Assembly (NCBI GenBank): GCA_947452755.1
Contig: CANGDT010000006.1
Span: forward strand, 1-53,531
DNA from: Actinomycetota bacterium
Lineage (GTDB): Bacteria; Actinomycetota; Actinomycetes; S36-B12; UBA5976
Length of the DNA: 53,531 bases
Direction: 5' to 3'
The notes beneath the pieces were generated by a model. The model saw nothing but the letters and a program-made list of their open reading frames with translations. It had not been told where the DNA came from and made no database searches. Of this stretch, positions 8,459 to 18,340 are shown in pieces; within the stretch, counting starts at the first letter, position 1, and the number at the start of each line of letters is the position of its first letter. The position numbers and the translations under genes are program-made.

Positions 8459-8968
8459 ATGTGGATGCTTGAACGCGGGACGAGCTTCTCGGGACAAGTG
8501 GAGACGCACCAGTTGGCGGCCTGCCCCGATACACACGGCCGAGGCGACCGCTGGAAGTGGTCGGTAGCTGCAGTTGTTGGTGATGTGCAGTCATGGTTTC
8601 CTCTGGGCGCTGATCGCAGTTCGTATACCTGTGAAGTGTTGGACATCGATGTTGCCCAACGTTGTTCGCTAGCAGTTGCTTTTGATCCGGCATTTGTGTC
8701 CATCGAAGTGCGCATCGCGGAAAAGAATGAACAACTCGAGGTACTGCGTATAGGCGGCAGTGAAGTTGTAGTCATTCCATTGTTTGGGGAAGCTCTCGTA
8801 GTCGCACCCAATGGCGTGTGGAAACGTTGGCTGACATCTGGTGACACATTTGTCATTGAAGGCGAAGACGATGAGACACTCTTTGTCACACCATCACCCG
8901 AACTCACCCGAGTGATTGTGATTCAAATCAGTCCAATGACGGAACAAGCCCTCAGGTGGGTGCCGTGA
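8459..8968 (+). CDS. Uncharacterised protein in the Rieske oxygenase operon
   Basis: A 169-residue protein I do not recognise with confidence. It starts two bases after the oxygenase stop, and its stop codon overlaps the ferredoxin start (GTGA), so it is translated as part of that operon. The segment RWKWSVAAVVGDVQSWFPLG, followed by ADRSSYTCEV, weakly resembles the HutD/Ves cupin-like family, and the C-terminal half looks all-beta. It has none of the FAD/NAD motifs of the reductase domain normally found at this place in vanillate demethylase systems. There is no signal peptide or membrane segment. The reading frame on the opposite strand here is Ser/Thr-rich and is judged a shadow. Confidence 0.65.
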   Translation: MWMLERGTSFSGQVETHQLAACPDTHGRGDRWKWSVAAVVGDVQSWFPLGADRSSYTCEVLDIDVAQRCSLAVAFDPAFVSIEVRIAEKNEQLEVLRIGGSEVVVIPLFGEALVVAPNGVWKRWLTSGDTFVIEGEDDETLFVTPSPELTRVIVIQISPMTEQALRWVP

Positions 8969-9252
8969 GTGAGTTGAACCCGCCAAAATCTTTCATCGTC
9001 AAGATTGCTTCGACTGGACAAGAAGTTGTTGTTGAAGAAAGTCGCACAATCCTTGATTCGCTTGAGCGCGCTGACATTTATCCAGACAACTCATGTCGAG
9101 ATGGCATCTGCGGCACATGTGAGACGCGAGTAATTGCTGGAACGCCGGATCATCGTGACATGTTACTTAGCGACGAAGAGCAAGCAGCCGGTAAAACCAT
9201 TTTGCTCTGTGTGTCACGATCGCACAGTCCTGTGCTCGAACTTGATTTGTAG
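8965..9252 (+). CDS. Plant-type [2Fe-2S] ferredoxin, VanB C-terminal-domain type
   Basis: A 95-residue protein from GTG at 8965. The cluster ligands are in CRDGICGTCE plus a distal cysteine in LLCVSRSHSPVLELDL; PDHRDMLLSDEEQ between them is the signature of the ferredoxin domain of phthalate/vanillate oxygenase reductases. In those enzymes this domain is fused to an FMN/NAD reductase, but here it stands alone. It presumably delivers electrons to the Rieske oxygenase two genes upstream. The GTG start overlaps the preceding stop; an alternative GTG nine bases upstream is also in frame. Confidence 0.88.
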   Translation: MSELNPPKSFIVKIASTGQEVVVEESRTILDSLERADIYPDNSCRDGICGTCETRVIAGTPDHRDMLLSDEEQAAGKTILLCVSRSHSPVLELDL

Positions 9253-9261
9253 GATCGTCAG

Positions 9262-10017
9262 ATGCCCACCGCTTTAGTAACTGGCGCAACCGCCGGAATT
9301 GGTCTCGCATACGCTCATGCACTCGCGAACCGTGGTTTTGATTTAGTTGTCGTTGCGCGCAACGAATCTCGTCTTCAAGACATTGCCAAGGAGTGCATCT
9401 CGAAGTTTGGGATCAACGTCGAAGTCTTGGGCGCAGATCTTTCTGACCGTGCTGCGGTTGATCGTGTTGCCAAGCGTGCAGCTCAAGACGACATCGAACT
9501 TGTCGTGAACAACGCTGGCTTTGGATTGAATGAAGCATTTACGTCAAGCACTGTTGAAGACGAGCAGGTAATGCTCGACGTACTTGTGACTGCGGTTATG
9601 CGAATTACTCATGCAACACTTCCGGGAATGTTGGAACGAAACCATGGTGGCGTTATAAATGTCAGTTCGGTAGCGAGTTGGTTATCGAGCGGAACTTACA
9701 GTGCTGCTAAATCGTGGGTAACTACTTTTAGTGAATCGCTTGCCACTCAACATAAAGATTCGAAAGTGCACGTCATTGCTGTGTGCCCAGGGTTTACACG
9801 TACGGAATTTCATGAGCGCGCCAACATGGAAACGGAAACCATTCCGCGCTGGATGTGGTTAGACGTAAATCATGTTGTCGAAAAATCACTACGCGATTTT
9901 GCAAAACGCAGGCCAGTGAGCGTTGCAGGTACTCAGTACAAAGTGCTTGCTTTAGTTGCTCAGTATTTGCCTCGCCCATTTGTGCGAGTAATTTCGAATG
10001 TTGAACGCAAACGCTAA
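9262..10017 (+). CDS. Short-chain dehydrogenase/reductase
   Basis: A 251-residue classical SDR. The nucleotide-binding motif TGATAGIG is at residues 7-14, NNAG at about 83-86, and the catalytic serine-tyrosine-lysine region reads SSVASWLSSGTYSAAKSW, where YSAAK is the active-site YxxxK. It should use NAD(P)H on a carbonyl or hydroxyl group; the substrate is unknown. It follows the ferredoxin gene by nine bases and may belong to the same operon, which would suggest a role in the same aromatic or methoxy-compound pathway. Its stop overlaps the end of the opposite-strand gene. Confidence 0.88.
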   Translation: MPTALVTGATAGIGLAYAHALANRGFDLVVVARNESRLQDIAKECISKFGINVEVLGADLSDRAAVDRVAKRAAQDDIELVVNNAGFGLNEAFTSSTVEDEQVMLDVLVTAVMRITHATLPGMLERNHGGVINVSSVASWLSSGTYSAAKSWVTTFSESLATQHKDSKVHVIAVCPGFTRTEFHERANMETETIPRWMWLDVNHVVEKSLRDFAKRRPVSVAGTQYKVLALVAQYLPRPFVRVISNVERKR

Positions 10018-10442
10018 AAAGTATTCAACACACTTTGAACTGAATCGTTGGTGATCTTCCAGCCGCGCAAACGTGCCTGCAAGTTGGTCTCTCGGGCACG
10101 GTCGGTATCCGGTTGCGTAATGATGACAGTCACGGGTGCATCAGGCCAGTCACCATATTCACCACCAACTGTTGGCAACACAGGGTCAATCAGTACATAA
10201 CCGATAGCTGGACGACGAAGCGACTTGCGGCTAAACCCAACAGCAGGGGAATGGACGCTTGATTCGCCGTCAAAAATAAGTACGAGCGGCTCGGCCGTTT
10301 TAGCGAGTTCACCGCAAACATGGGTGACCCAGCGCACGCCTTGTTGAGGTGCCGAGATAACAAAAGGTGTTGCTGCGAGCCGGACCTGCGCCACCCAAGG
10401 ATTTTGGGAATCGATTGTGGGCAGAAACGCGAGCGCAGGCAT
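10014..10442 (-). CDS. Hypothetical protein, possible alpha/beta-hydrolase remnant
   Basis: A 142-residue protein without a clear family. The order LVLIFDGES, then AIGYVLIDPVLPTVGG and WPDAPVTVIIT, resembles the core strands of a small alpha/beta hydrolase, but a nucleophile elbow of the G-x-S-x-G type is not visible. It lacks a signal peptide or transmembrane helix. The position next to pyrE and tail-to-tail with the SDR (four-base overlap) gives no functional clue. No good ribosome site or TANNNT box was found at the ATG, so the start is uncertain. Confidence 0.55.
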   Translation of the reverse strand: MPALAFLPTIDSQNPWVAQVRLAATPFVISAPQQGVRWVTHVCGELAKTAEPLVLIFDGESSVHSPAVGFSRKSLRRPAIGYVLIDPVLPTVGGEYGDWPDAPVTVIITQPDTDRARETNLQARLRGWKITNDSVQSVLNTF

Positions 10443-10564
10443 ACGCCTACCTTGCCATGTTTATCGGCACAGCGAGTGAATCCTGTGCCATGTTTAACTG
10501 CACGTAAAGTGCACCACATGCTCCGAATTGGCACTTGCGTGTTCGAGTGGTGAACGGTCTGAAA

Positions 10565-10570
10565 TAGGCT
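10565..10570 (+). promoter_or_regulatory. -10 box of pyrE (leaderless type)
   Basis: TAGGCT ends six bases before the ATG at 10577; no Shine-Dalgarno sequence. Confidence 0.55.
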
Positions 10571-10576
10571 AGGCAC

Positions 10577-11110
10577 ATGTCAGATCGCGAAGCACTCCGT
10601 CAGCAAATCATCGACAAAGCCGTTGTTCACGGCAAGGTCACCCTTTCAAGTGGCAAGGAAGCTGACTATTACGTCGACTTACGTCGCGTCACTTTAGATT
10701 CGCAGGCAGCACCAATCATTGGCCGCGTCATGCTTGATGTGACAAAGGACCTGGATTTTGATGCTGTTGGTGGACTAACTCTGGGTGCAGATCCAGTTGC
10801 GACTGCCATGTTGCACGCCGCTGCGGCACAGGGACGAAAGCTTGATGCATTTGTCGTACGTAAAGCGGAAAAGGCTCATGGGCTTCAGCGTCGTATTGAA
10901 GGACCAGATGTTAAAGGTCGCCGAGTGCTTGCGGTTGAAGACACCAGCACAACAGGCGGTTCTGTACTGACTGCAGTTGAAGCACTCCGTGAAGCTGGTG
11001 CCGAAGTTGTTGGTGTTGCTGTCATTGTTGAACGCGCTGCGGCACCTGCCGTTGAAGCAACTGGTCTTCAGTACCTATACGCCTACAACTTGCCAGACCT
11101 TGGATTGTAA
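10577..11110 (+). CDS. pyrE: Orotate phosphoribosyltransferase
   Basis: A 177-residue enzyme that converts orotate and PRPP to OMP in pyrimidine synthesis. The PRPP loop is RVLAVEDTSTTGGSVLTAVE (about residues 115-134), and the catalytic basic loop is around VRKAEKAHGLQRRIEG. The family consensus in the PRPP loop is usually EDVVTTGGS, so the DTST version is a mild variant. It begins leaderless, six bases after TAGGCT. It ends three bases from the convergent dedA gene. No other pyrimidine genes are in the window. Confidence 0.95.
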   Translation: MSDREALRQQIIDKAVVHGKVTLSSGKEADYYVDLRRVTLDSQAAPIIGRVMLDVTKDLDFDAVGGLTLGADPVATAMLHAAAAQGRKLDAFVVRKAEKAHGLQRRIEGPDVKGRRVLAVEDTSTTGGSVLTAVEALREAGAEVVGVAVIVERAAAPAVEATGLQYLYAYNLPDLGL

Positions 11111-11113
11111 AAA

Positions 11114-11764
11114 CTATTTCTTAGCTTGCTTGCGCACTTCGAAGTAAATCGGAATTGTGCTGAGCACAACAAGTCCGATAGTCACAAGATCAATGTGGTT
11201 CTTAATGACGTTTATTCCACCGAGGAAGTATCCAGCTAGCGTCAAAATCAATACCCACGCGATGCCACCGATAGTGCTGTAAGTGGCAAACCGCTTGTAG
11301 TCCATGCGGGCGATGCCAGCGACAGCGGTAATGAGTGAACGAACAATCGGCACAAAGCGCGCCAGGACGATTGCGCGATTGCCGTGTTTTTCAAAAAATG
11401 CATTTGTTTGCGCAACATATTCTTGCTTAAAGAATCGCGAATCTGGGCGCTTGAAAAGTGCGGGACCAACTTTGACGCCAGTCCAGTAGCCCAATAGGTT
11501 TCCGGCAACTGCAGAAATAGATAGCGCAAAGAGTGCCAGTGCTAACGGCGTTGAAATAAATCCATTTGCTAAGAGCAGACCGACAATGAACAACAAAGAA
11601 TCGCCTGGCAAAACCAAGCCAACGAGAAGGCCGCATTCCACGAGCAAAATCACACACGCACCCAAGAGAGCCCAGGGACCGAGATCCTTCATTAAACCTT
11701 CGGGACTCAGTAGTCCGGTATGGATTACAGCGACTGAATGGGCAACTAATGCAGGTGTCATCAC
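11114..11764 (-). CDS. DedA family membrane protein
   Basis: A 216-residue polytopic membrane protein. Hydrophobic segments are seen near residues 27-60, 65-90, 140-165 and 170-205. The family core is present: VLPGDSLLFIVG in the N-terminal half and ARFVPIVRSLITAVAGIARM, followed by Y-K-R-F in the middle. DedA proteins are implicated in lipid flipping and membrane homeostasis; no specific substrate is inferred here. GTG at 11764 is chosen because a TAGAGT box lies exactly six bases upstream; the next codon is an alternative ATG. It is divergent from fba. Confidence 0.9.
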   Translation of the reverse strand: MMTPALVAHSVAVIHTGLLSPEGLMKDLGPWALLGACVILLVECGLLVGLVLPGDSLLFIVGLLLANGFISTPLALALFALSISAVAGNLLGYWTGVKVGPALFKRPDSRFFKQEYVAQTNAFFEKHGNRAIVLARFVPIVRSLITAVAGIARMDYKRFATYSTIGGIAWVLILTLAGYFLGGINVIKNHIDLVTIGLVVLSTIPIYFEVRKQAKK

Positions 11765-11770
11765 CTTTCG

Positions 11771-11776
11771 ACTCTA
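11771..11776 (-). promoter_or_regulatory. -10 box of the DedA gene (leaderless type)
   Basis: TAGAGT on the minus strand, six bases before GTG at 11764. It helps choose GTG over the adjacent ATG. Confidence 0.5.
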
Positions 11777-11853
11777 TCCATGACAGAATAGGGACACGGG
11801 CAACGGCGCCCTCTAGCCCGCAAAAACCACCTTTTCTAGGAGTTAGAACAAAT

Positions 11854-12879
11854 ATGCCTATTGCATCCAACGAGGTCTACAACGAGATGCTCGACCGCGC
11901 AAAGGCCGGTGCCTTCGCCTACCCTGCAATTAACTGCACATCATCACAGAGCATTGTTGCTGCGATTCGTGGCTTTGCAGAAGCCGAATCTGACGGCATC
12001 GTTCAAGTTTCATGGGGCGGCGCCGAATTCGCTTCAGGTCAACTTGTAAAGGACATGGTTGCTGGTGCAGCTGCTCTTGCAGAGTTCACGCATTCGATTG
12101 CGAAGCACTACAACGTCAACATTGCACTTCACACGGACCATTGCCCTGCCGAAAAGCTTGATGGCTTTATGCGCCCGTTGGTAGCGATTTCCGCAGAGCG
12201 TGTGAAGAACGGTCAAGAACCGTTGTTCCAGTCGCACATGTGGGATGGTTCCGCCGTGTCACTTGGTGAGAACCTCGACATCGCTGACGAAATGCTCGAC
12301 AAGTGTGCAGCAGCTCGCACAATCCTTGAAATCGAAATCGGCGTCGTCGGTGGCGAAGAAGACGGCATTGAAGCAAAGCATGATGCAAAGCTTTTCTCAA
12401 CACCAGAAGACGCACTTGCCATGGTGGACAAGCTTGGTCTTGGCGATCGCGGTCGTTACCTTGTTGCAGCAACATTCGGAAACGTGCACGGCGTGTACAA
12501 GCCAGGCAATGTTGTGTTGACTCCATCGATCTTGAAGGAACTTCAGGATGCAGTGCAGGCAAAGCACAACACGAAGGAAAAGCCACTTGACCTTGTATTC
12601 CATGGTGGATCGGGTTCATTGCTTTCTGAAATTCGCGAATCACTTGATTACGGTGTCATCAAGATGAACATCGACACGGATACCCAGTACGCGTTTACTC
12701 GTCCAATCGTTGACCACATCTTCAAGAACTACGATGGCGTACTCAAAATCGATGGCGAAGTTGGCAACAAGAAGGCCTACGATCCACGCGCATACGGAAA
12801 GCTTGCCGAAGCTGGCATGGCTGCTCGTGTGACTGCGGCATGCGAAGACCTTCGTTCAACCGGAACGCGCATCAAGTAA
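11854..12879 (+). CDS. fba: Class II fructose-bisphosphate aldolase
   Basis: A 341-residue zinc-dependent aldolase of glycolysis and gluconeogenesis, splitting fructose-1,6-bisphosphate. Visible motifs: PAINCTSSQS near the N terminus, ALHTDHCPAEKLD with the zinc/active-site residues, EIEIGVVGGEEDG, TFGNVHGVYKPGN, and FHGGSGS for phosphate binding. Length matches the actinobacterial type. ATG at 11854 is preferred because AGGAG lies eleven bases before it; the frame is open further upstream but without a ribosome site. The stop overlaps the start of the DUF3151 gene (TAATG), an arrangement common in Actinobacteria. Confidence 0.97.
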   Translation: MPIASNEVYNEMLDRAKAGAFAYPAINCTSSQSIVAAIRGFAEAESDGIVQVSWGGAEFASGQLVKDMVAGAAALAEFTHSIAKHYNVNIALHTDHCPAEKLDGFMRPLVAISAERVKNGQEPLFQSHMWDGSAVSLGENLDIADEMLDKCAAARTILEIEIGVVGGEEDGIEAKHDAKLFSTPEDALAMVDKLGLGDRGRYLVAATFGNVHGVYKPGNVVLTPSILKELQDAVQAKHNTKEKPLDLVFHGGSGSLLSEIRESLDYGVIKMNIDTDTQYAFTRPIVDHIFKNYDGVLKIDGEVGNKKAYDPRAYGKLAEAGMAARVTAACEDLRSTGTRIK

Positions 12880-13295
12880 TGACAATTGGTGAAAGTCTTT
12901 TGGACGGTCCGCCGCCAACATTTCTGCCTGCAGATACATCTGCGGTAGACGCTCTGGCGGCGGGTCGAACACCTGAAGATGTTGCCGCTCAATTCCCGAC
13001 CAGCAGTTTGGCGTGGGCAGTTCTTGCAGATCAAGCGTGGGGCGAAAAGCGCACCATTGAGTCCTACGCATTTGCCCGTGTTGGATACCACCGCGGCCTT
13101 GATGCTTTACGTCGAAATGGTTGGAAAGGTCACGGCCCAGTTCCTTGGAGTCACGAGCCGAACCAGGGTTTCCTGCGTTGTCTGGCGGCCCTTGCCCGTG
13201 CCGCGCAAGCCATCAACGAGACTGAAGAAGCCACTCGTTGCTCACAATTCTTGACTGATTGTGACCCAGCAGCCACGGCTGCACTGGTTCACTGA
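12879..13295 (+). CDS. DUF3151 family protein
   Basis: A 138-residue soluble protein. It is recognised by PPTFLPADTSAVDALAAG near the N terminus, the FPTSSLAWAVLADQAW segment, and AYAFARVGYHRGLDALRRNG-type text (here SYAFARVGYHRGLDALRRNG), all typical of DUF3151. This family is found almost only in Actinobacteria and usually sits directly after fba, as here. Its function is unknown. The start codon shares one base with the fba stop, so translation is likely coupled. It precedes purA by 71 bases. Confidence 0.9.
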   Translation: MTIGESLLDGPPPTFLPADTSAVDALAAGRTPEDVAAQFPTSSLAWAVLADQAWGEKRTIESYAFARVGYHRGLDALRRNGWKGHGPVPWSHEPNQGFLRCLAALARAAQAINETEEATRCSQFLTDCDPAATAALVH

Positions 13296-13303
13296 GGTCC
13301 TGA

Positions 13304-14659
<1,356 letters not shown>

Positions 14660-14702
14660 TAATTTCTCTGGCGTGGGCTTAGTGCCCAATCAGTTCATCC
14701 GA

Positions 14703-14708
14703 TACGTT
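14703..14708 (+). promoter_or_regulatory. -10 box of the RimL-like gene (leaderless type)
   Basis: TACGTT ends six bases before ATG at 14715. Confidence 0.45.
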
Positions 14709-14714
14709 TAAACC

Positions 14715-15479
14715 ATGCGTATTAGTTCTGTGCCTAACGAATTTGGCGATCCAATCGGCGTGCCTTTGCCAGCCGATATCCAGCGTCCTGCACTTCCGGA
14801 TGAATCGGTTGTATTGACGGGCCGTTACTGTCACCTTGAAGCGCTTGATGCCGACAAGCATGCAGCCGACTTGTGGAACGTATTCGCGCTAGATACCGAC
14901 GGGCGTTTGTGGACATATATGCCACAAGGCCCCTTTGCGAATGCCGATGAATATCGCACTTGGGTCGAAGGTGCACACCACAAGGCTGATCCATTTTTTT
15001 ACGCAATCATCGATAGTTCATCGGGCAAGGCCGTAGGTGTCGCATCGTATTTGCGCGTCGATCCGAATAACAGCTCAATTGAAGTTGGTTGGATTACGTT
15101 CTCACCTGTCATTCAGCAAAAACCCATCGCGACCGAGGCGATGTATTTGATGATGAAGCACGCATTCGACATGGGTTACCGCCGTTACGAATGGAAATGC
15201 AATTCACTGAACCAACCGTCAATAAATGCTGCAATGCGTTTGGGTATGTCTTTCGAAGGCCTCTTCCGACAGATGTCGATGGTCAAGGGCCACAATCGCG
15301 ACACCGCGTGGTTTGCGATTCTGGATCGCGATTGGGCAACAGTTCAGCCAGCATTCGAAGCGTGGCTTGACCCAGCAAACTTCAATGCTGATGGGTTACA
15401 AAAGTCCAAACTTTCGGATGGAACCGCGGTGGTCCTTGAATCACGCTGGCCAAACCTGAACCTGGATGTACAGCGCTAG
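14715..15479 (+). CDS. GNAT family N-acetyltransferase, RimJ/RimL-like
   Basis: A 254-residue protein. The GNAT core spans residues about 35-190: VLTGRYCHLEALDADKHAAD at the start, EVGWITFSP at beta-4, ATEAMYLMMKHAFDMGYRR for the acetyl-CoA loop and helix, and CNSLNQPSINAAMRLGMSFE at the end. That last element is typical of RimL-type enzymes that acetylate protein N termini or small amines. A C-terminal extension of about 50 residues follows. The acceptor is unknown. The gene stands alone between purA and the aminotransferase. Confidence 0.85.
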   Translation: MRISSVPNEFGDPIGVPLPADIQRPALPDESVVLTGRYCHLEALDADKHAADLWNVFALDTDGRLWTYMPQGPFANADEYRTWVEGAHHKADPFFYAIIDSSSGKAVGVASYLRVDPNNSSIEVGWITFSPVIQQKPIATEAMYLMMKHAFDMGYRRYEWKCNSLNQPSINAAMRLGMSFEGLFRQMSMVKGHNRDTAWFAILDRDWATVQPAFEAWLDPANFNADGLQKSKLSDGTAVVLESRWPNLNLDVQR

Positions 15480-15592
15480 TTTCGACCCCATTTGTGACGC
15501 TCATTTCATACCAAGGCATTGATTGGTAGGGCAGCACCAACTCCTCGGGGATAGGCGTAGCATTGTGCCGAACCGATTCTCAAGGAGTGGCA

Positions 15593-16942
15593 ATGTCCTT
15601 CACCGCAGATCCAGCACGTGGCGCCGAAGTTCTTAAGAACGACCGCGAACACGTATTCCATTCATGGAGCGCACAAGGTGCACTTAACCCCATGCTTATC
15701 GCCTCCGGCGAAGGTTCATACATGTGGGACTTTGATGGCAAACGCTACCTCGACTTTTCAAGCCAATTGGTGAATACCAACATTGGCCATCAGCATCCCA
15801 AGGTTGTAGCGGCAATTCAGGAACAGGCAGCAATACTTGCCACTGTTGCGCCACAGCATGCCAACGAAGCACGCGGCGAAGCTGCAAAGCGCATTGCTGA
15901 TTTGGCACCTGACGGTTTCAACAAAGTGTTCTTCACCAACGGTGGCGCAGACGGTATTGAAAACGCAATCCGCATGGCGCGCATTCACACCGGCAAGCAC
16001 AAGATCATGTCGTTCTATCGTTCGTACCACGGCAACACGACCAGTGCGATTACTGCAACAGGTGACCCACGTCGTTGGCCAAACGAGTACGCCTCTGGCC
16101 ACGTACATTTCTTTGGCCCGCATCTTTACCGCAGTTCATTCTGGGCAACAACACCAGAAGAAGAATCAGCACGCGCGCTCGCGCACCTTGCAGAAGTAAT
16201 CAAGTACGAAGGTGCATCAACTATCGGCGCAATCCTGATGGAAACTGTTGTTGGTACCGCAGGCGTACTTGCACCACCACCCGGTTACCTTGAGGGTGTT
16301 CGCAAGCTATGTGATGACAATGGCATCGTGATGATTCTTGATGAAGTCATGTGTGGCTTTGGTCGCACAGGTGAATGGTTCGCACTCGACAACTATGGTG
16401 TTAAGCCAGACCTGATTGTTTTCGCTAAGGGTTCAAACAGTGGTTACATCCCAGTTGGTGGCGTAGTCATCAGTGATCCGATTGCTGCCACATTCGACGA
16501 ACGCGTATTCCCAGGTGGACTTACTTACTCAGGACATCCGATTGCTGCTGCATCAATCGTGGCAACAATCGATGCCATGAAGGAAGAAAAGATTGTCGAA
16601 AACGCAAAGCACATTGGCGAAAACGTCATTGGTCCAGCGCTTCGTGACATGGCTGAACGTCACCGTGTTATTGGTGAAGTTCGCGGTCTAGGAACTTTCT
16701 GGGCAGTTGATTTCGTTTCCGATCGCGCGACTAAGGAAATGATTGCTCCTTACGGCGGCACATCCCCGGCAATGACGTACCTCGTCAGTGAGGCTAAGAA
16801 GGCTGGCCTATTGCCGTTCGCAAACTACAACCGTTTGCATGTTGTTCCACCATGCAACGTTTCTGAAACCGAAGCCAAGGAAGGCCTGGCCATCCTCGAC
16901 GAGGTCATCGCAGGTATGGACCAGTTCTACACCGGCGCTTAA
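15593..16942 (+). CDS. Class III aminotransferase (PLP-dependent)
   Basis: A 449-residue omega-aminotransferase-type enzyme. Key sites are SQLVNTNIGHQHPKVVAAI near the N terminus, SYHGNT for phosphate binding, ILDEVMCGFGRTGEWF with the PLP-contacting Asp, and FAKGSNSGYIPVGGV with the Schiff-base lysine. Such enzymes transfer amino groups from amines, beta-alanine, taurine or GABA to a keto acid; which one cannot be read from the sequence. ATG at 15593 is chosen because AAGGAG lies five bases before it. A strong terminator follows, so it is probably monocistronic. Confidence 0.88.
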   Translation: MSFTADPARGAEVLKNDREHVFHSWSAQGALNPMLIASGEGSYMWDFDGKRYLDFSSQLVNTNIGHQHPKVVAAIQEQAAILATVAPQHANEARGEAAKRIADLAPDGFNKVFFTNGGADGIENAIRMARIHTGKHKIMSFYRSYHGNTTSAITATGDPRRWPNEYASGHVHFFGPHLYRSSFWATTPEEESARALAHLAEVIKYEGASTIGAILMETVVGTAGVLAPPPGYLEGVRKLCDDNGIVMILDEVMCGFGRTGEWFALDNYGVKPDLIVFAKGSNSGYIPVGGVVISDPIAATFDERVFPGGLTYSGHPIAAASIVATIDAMKEEKIVENAKHIGENVIGPALRDMAERHRVIGEVRGLGTFWAVDFVSDRATKEMIAPYGGTSPAMTYLVSEAKKAGLLPFANYNRLHVVPPCNVSETEAKEGLAILDEVIAGMDQFYTGA

Positions 16943-16954
16943 TTTCAAGAAGTC

Positions 16955-16995
16955 AGCCGACTGCACTCCATGAGGGTGTGGTCGGCTTTCTTTTT
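16955..16995 (+). terminator. Intrinsic terminator after the class III aminotransferase gene
   Basis: AGCCGAC (16955-16961) pairs with GTCGGCT (16981-16987), and an interrupted T-tract follows to 16995. Confidence 0.85.
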
Positions 16996-17053
16996 GCCCA
17001 TTTTGCGGGAGTTGGCGCATCTTGCTGGGCGTTTAGTCATGCGCTAATTCCAC

Positions 17054-17059
17054 TAAAAT
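17054..17059 (+). promoter_or_regulatory. -10 box of the purDBC operon (leaderless type)
   Basis: TAAAAT ends six bases before the GTG start of purD at 17066. Confidence 0.6.
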
Positions 17060-17065
17060 AGGACA

Positions 17066-18340
17066 GTGAGAATCCTTGTAGTTGGCTCCGGCGCTCGTGA
17101 ACACGCGCTAGCTCGCACGCTACTCAAGGACCAGGGCGTTGAAGTTTTGTGTGCGCCTGGAAATCCCGGAATTGCTTTGGATTGTGACATCGCACCTGTT
17201 GTTCCCACGGACGGCGAAGCCGTAACGGCCCTGGCTACGGATTTTTCCGCGGACTTAGTCGTTATCGGACCCGAAGCACCACTCGTTGCTGGTGTCGCTG
17301 ATGTTCTTCGTTCAGCGGGGTTTGCAGTCTTCGGCCCCTCTGCGTCCGCTGCTCAACTTGAGGGAAGTAAAGCGTTTGCAAAGGACGTCATGCAATCTGC
17401 AGGCGTTCCTACCGCCGCTGCACATTTGTGCACGGATGTAACTCAAATCGATGGCGCACTTGATGCGTTTGGCGCTCCATATGTTGTGAAGGATGACGGA
17501 CTTGCCGCGGGTAAAGGTGTAGTCGTCACGTTAGATCGCGATGAAGCTATCGCGCATGCACGAGCGTGTATTCAAGGCCGACCAGGTGGCGCGGTCGTTA
17601 TCGAAGAATTTCTCGATGGACCAGAAGTAAGTTTGTTTGGCATCAGCGATGGCTCAACAATTGTTCCGCTATCACCTGCGCAAGATTTCAAACGCGTCCA
17701 CAATGATGATCGTGGTCCCAACACAGGGGGAATGGGTGCGTATACGCCGCTCCCGTGGGCGCCTGCGAATTTGGTGTCAGAAGTGACTCGCACGGTTCTG
17801 CAGCCGATGATTGATGAAATGGCTCGCCGCGGTACACCGTTCAGTGGATTGCTGTACGCCGGGCTTGCCCTCACAACTCGAGGTACTCGAGTTATTGAAT
17901 TCAACGCTCGCTTTGGTGATCCAGAAACACAAGTTGTACTAGCGCGTTTAGCTTCACCGCTGTCGTCCGCGTTGATGGCATGTGCAACAGGCACACTTGA
18001 ATCGCTACCAGCTTTGGAATGGCGGGATGAGTCTGCCGTCACGGTTGTAATGGCCAGCGAAGGCTACCCAGAGTCGCCAGTATCAGGTGCTGTTATCAGC
18101 GGTCCAGTCGAATCTGCAACGGATGCAGTTGATGTGTATCACGCAGGAACATCTCGAAGTGCGAATGGTGAATTGGTTGTCAGCGGTGGTCGAGTTCTGT
18201 CAGTGACAGCAACCGGCGCGGATTTGGCCCTAGCGCGTGTACATGCATACGACATTGTTGAGACAATTGAATTCGCGGGGGAGCATCATCGTTCTGACAT
18301 CGCGTTAAAGGCAGCTAAAGGGGAGATTCACGTTCCATGA
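17066..18340 (+). CDS. purD: Phosphoribosylamine--glycine ligase (GARS)
   Basis: A 424-residue ATP-grasp enzyme for the second step of purine synthesis. It begins MRILVVGSGAREHALA, the family N terminus; DGLAAGKGVVV is the ATP-binding loop (about residues 148-158), and GGMGAYTPLPW and EFNARFGDPETQVVL are the ligase signatures. Start is GTG at 17066, six bases after TAAAAT. It overlaps purB by four bases (ATGA), and purB overlaps purC in the same way, so the three are one operon for three separate steps of the pathway. Confidence 0.97.
   Translation: MRILVVGSGAREHALARTLLKDQGVEVLCAPGNPGIALDCDIAPVVPTDGEAVTALATDFSADLVVIGPEAPLVAGVADVLRSAGFAVFGPSASAAQLEGSKAFAKDVMQSAGVPTAAAHLCTDVTQIDGALDAFGAPYVVKDDGLAAGKGVVVTLDRDEAIAHARACIQGRPGGAVVIEEFLDGPEVSLFGISDGSTIVPLSPAQDFKRVHNDDRGPNTGGMGAYTPLPWAPANLVSEVTRTVLQPMIDEMARRGTPFSGLLYAGLALTTRGTRVIEFNARFGDPETQVVLARLASPLSSALMACATGTLESLPALEWRDESAVTVVMASEGYPESPVSGAVISGPVESATDAVDVYHAGTSRSANGELVVSGGRVLSVTATGADLALARVHAYDIVETIEFAGEHHRSDIALKAAKGEIHVP

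Noticed and set aside
8389-8907. A 172-residue minus-strand frame over the unknown Rieske-operon protein
   Set aside because: It is low-complexity Ser/Thr-rich and overlaps the oxygenase end, while the plus frame fits the operon with exact stop/start contacts.
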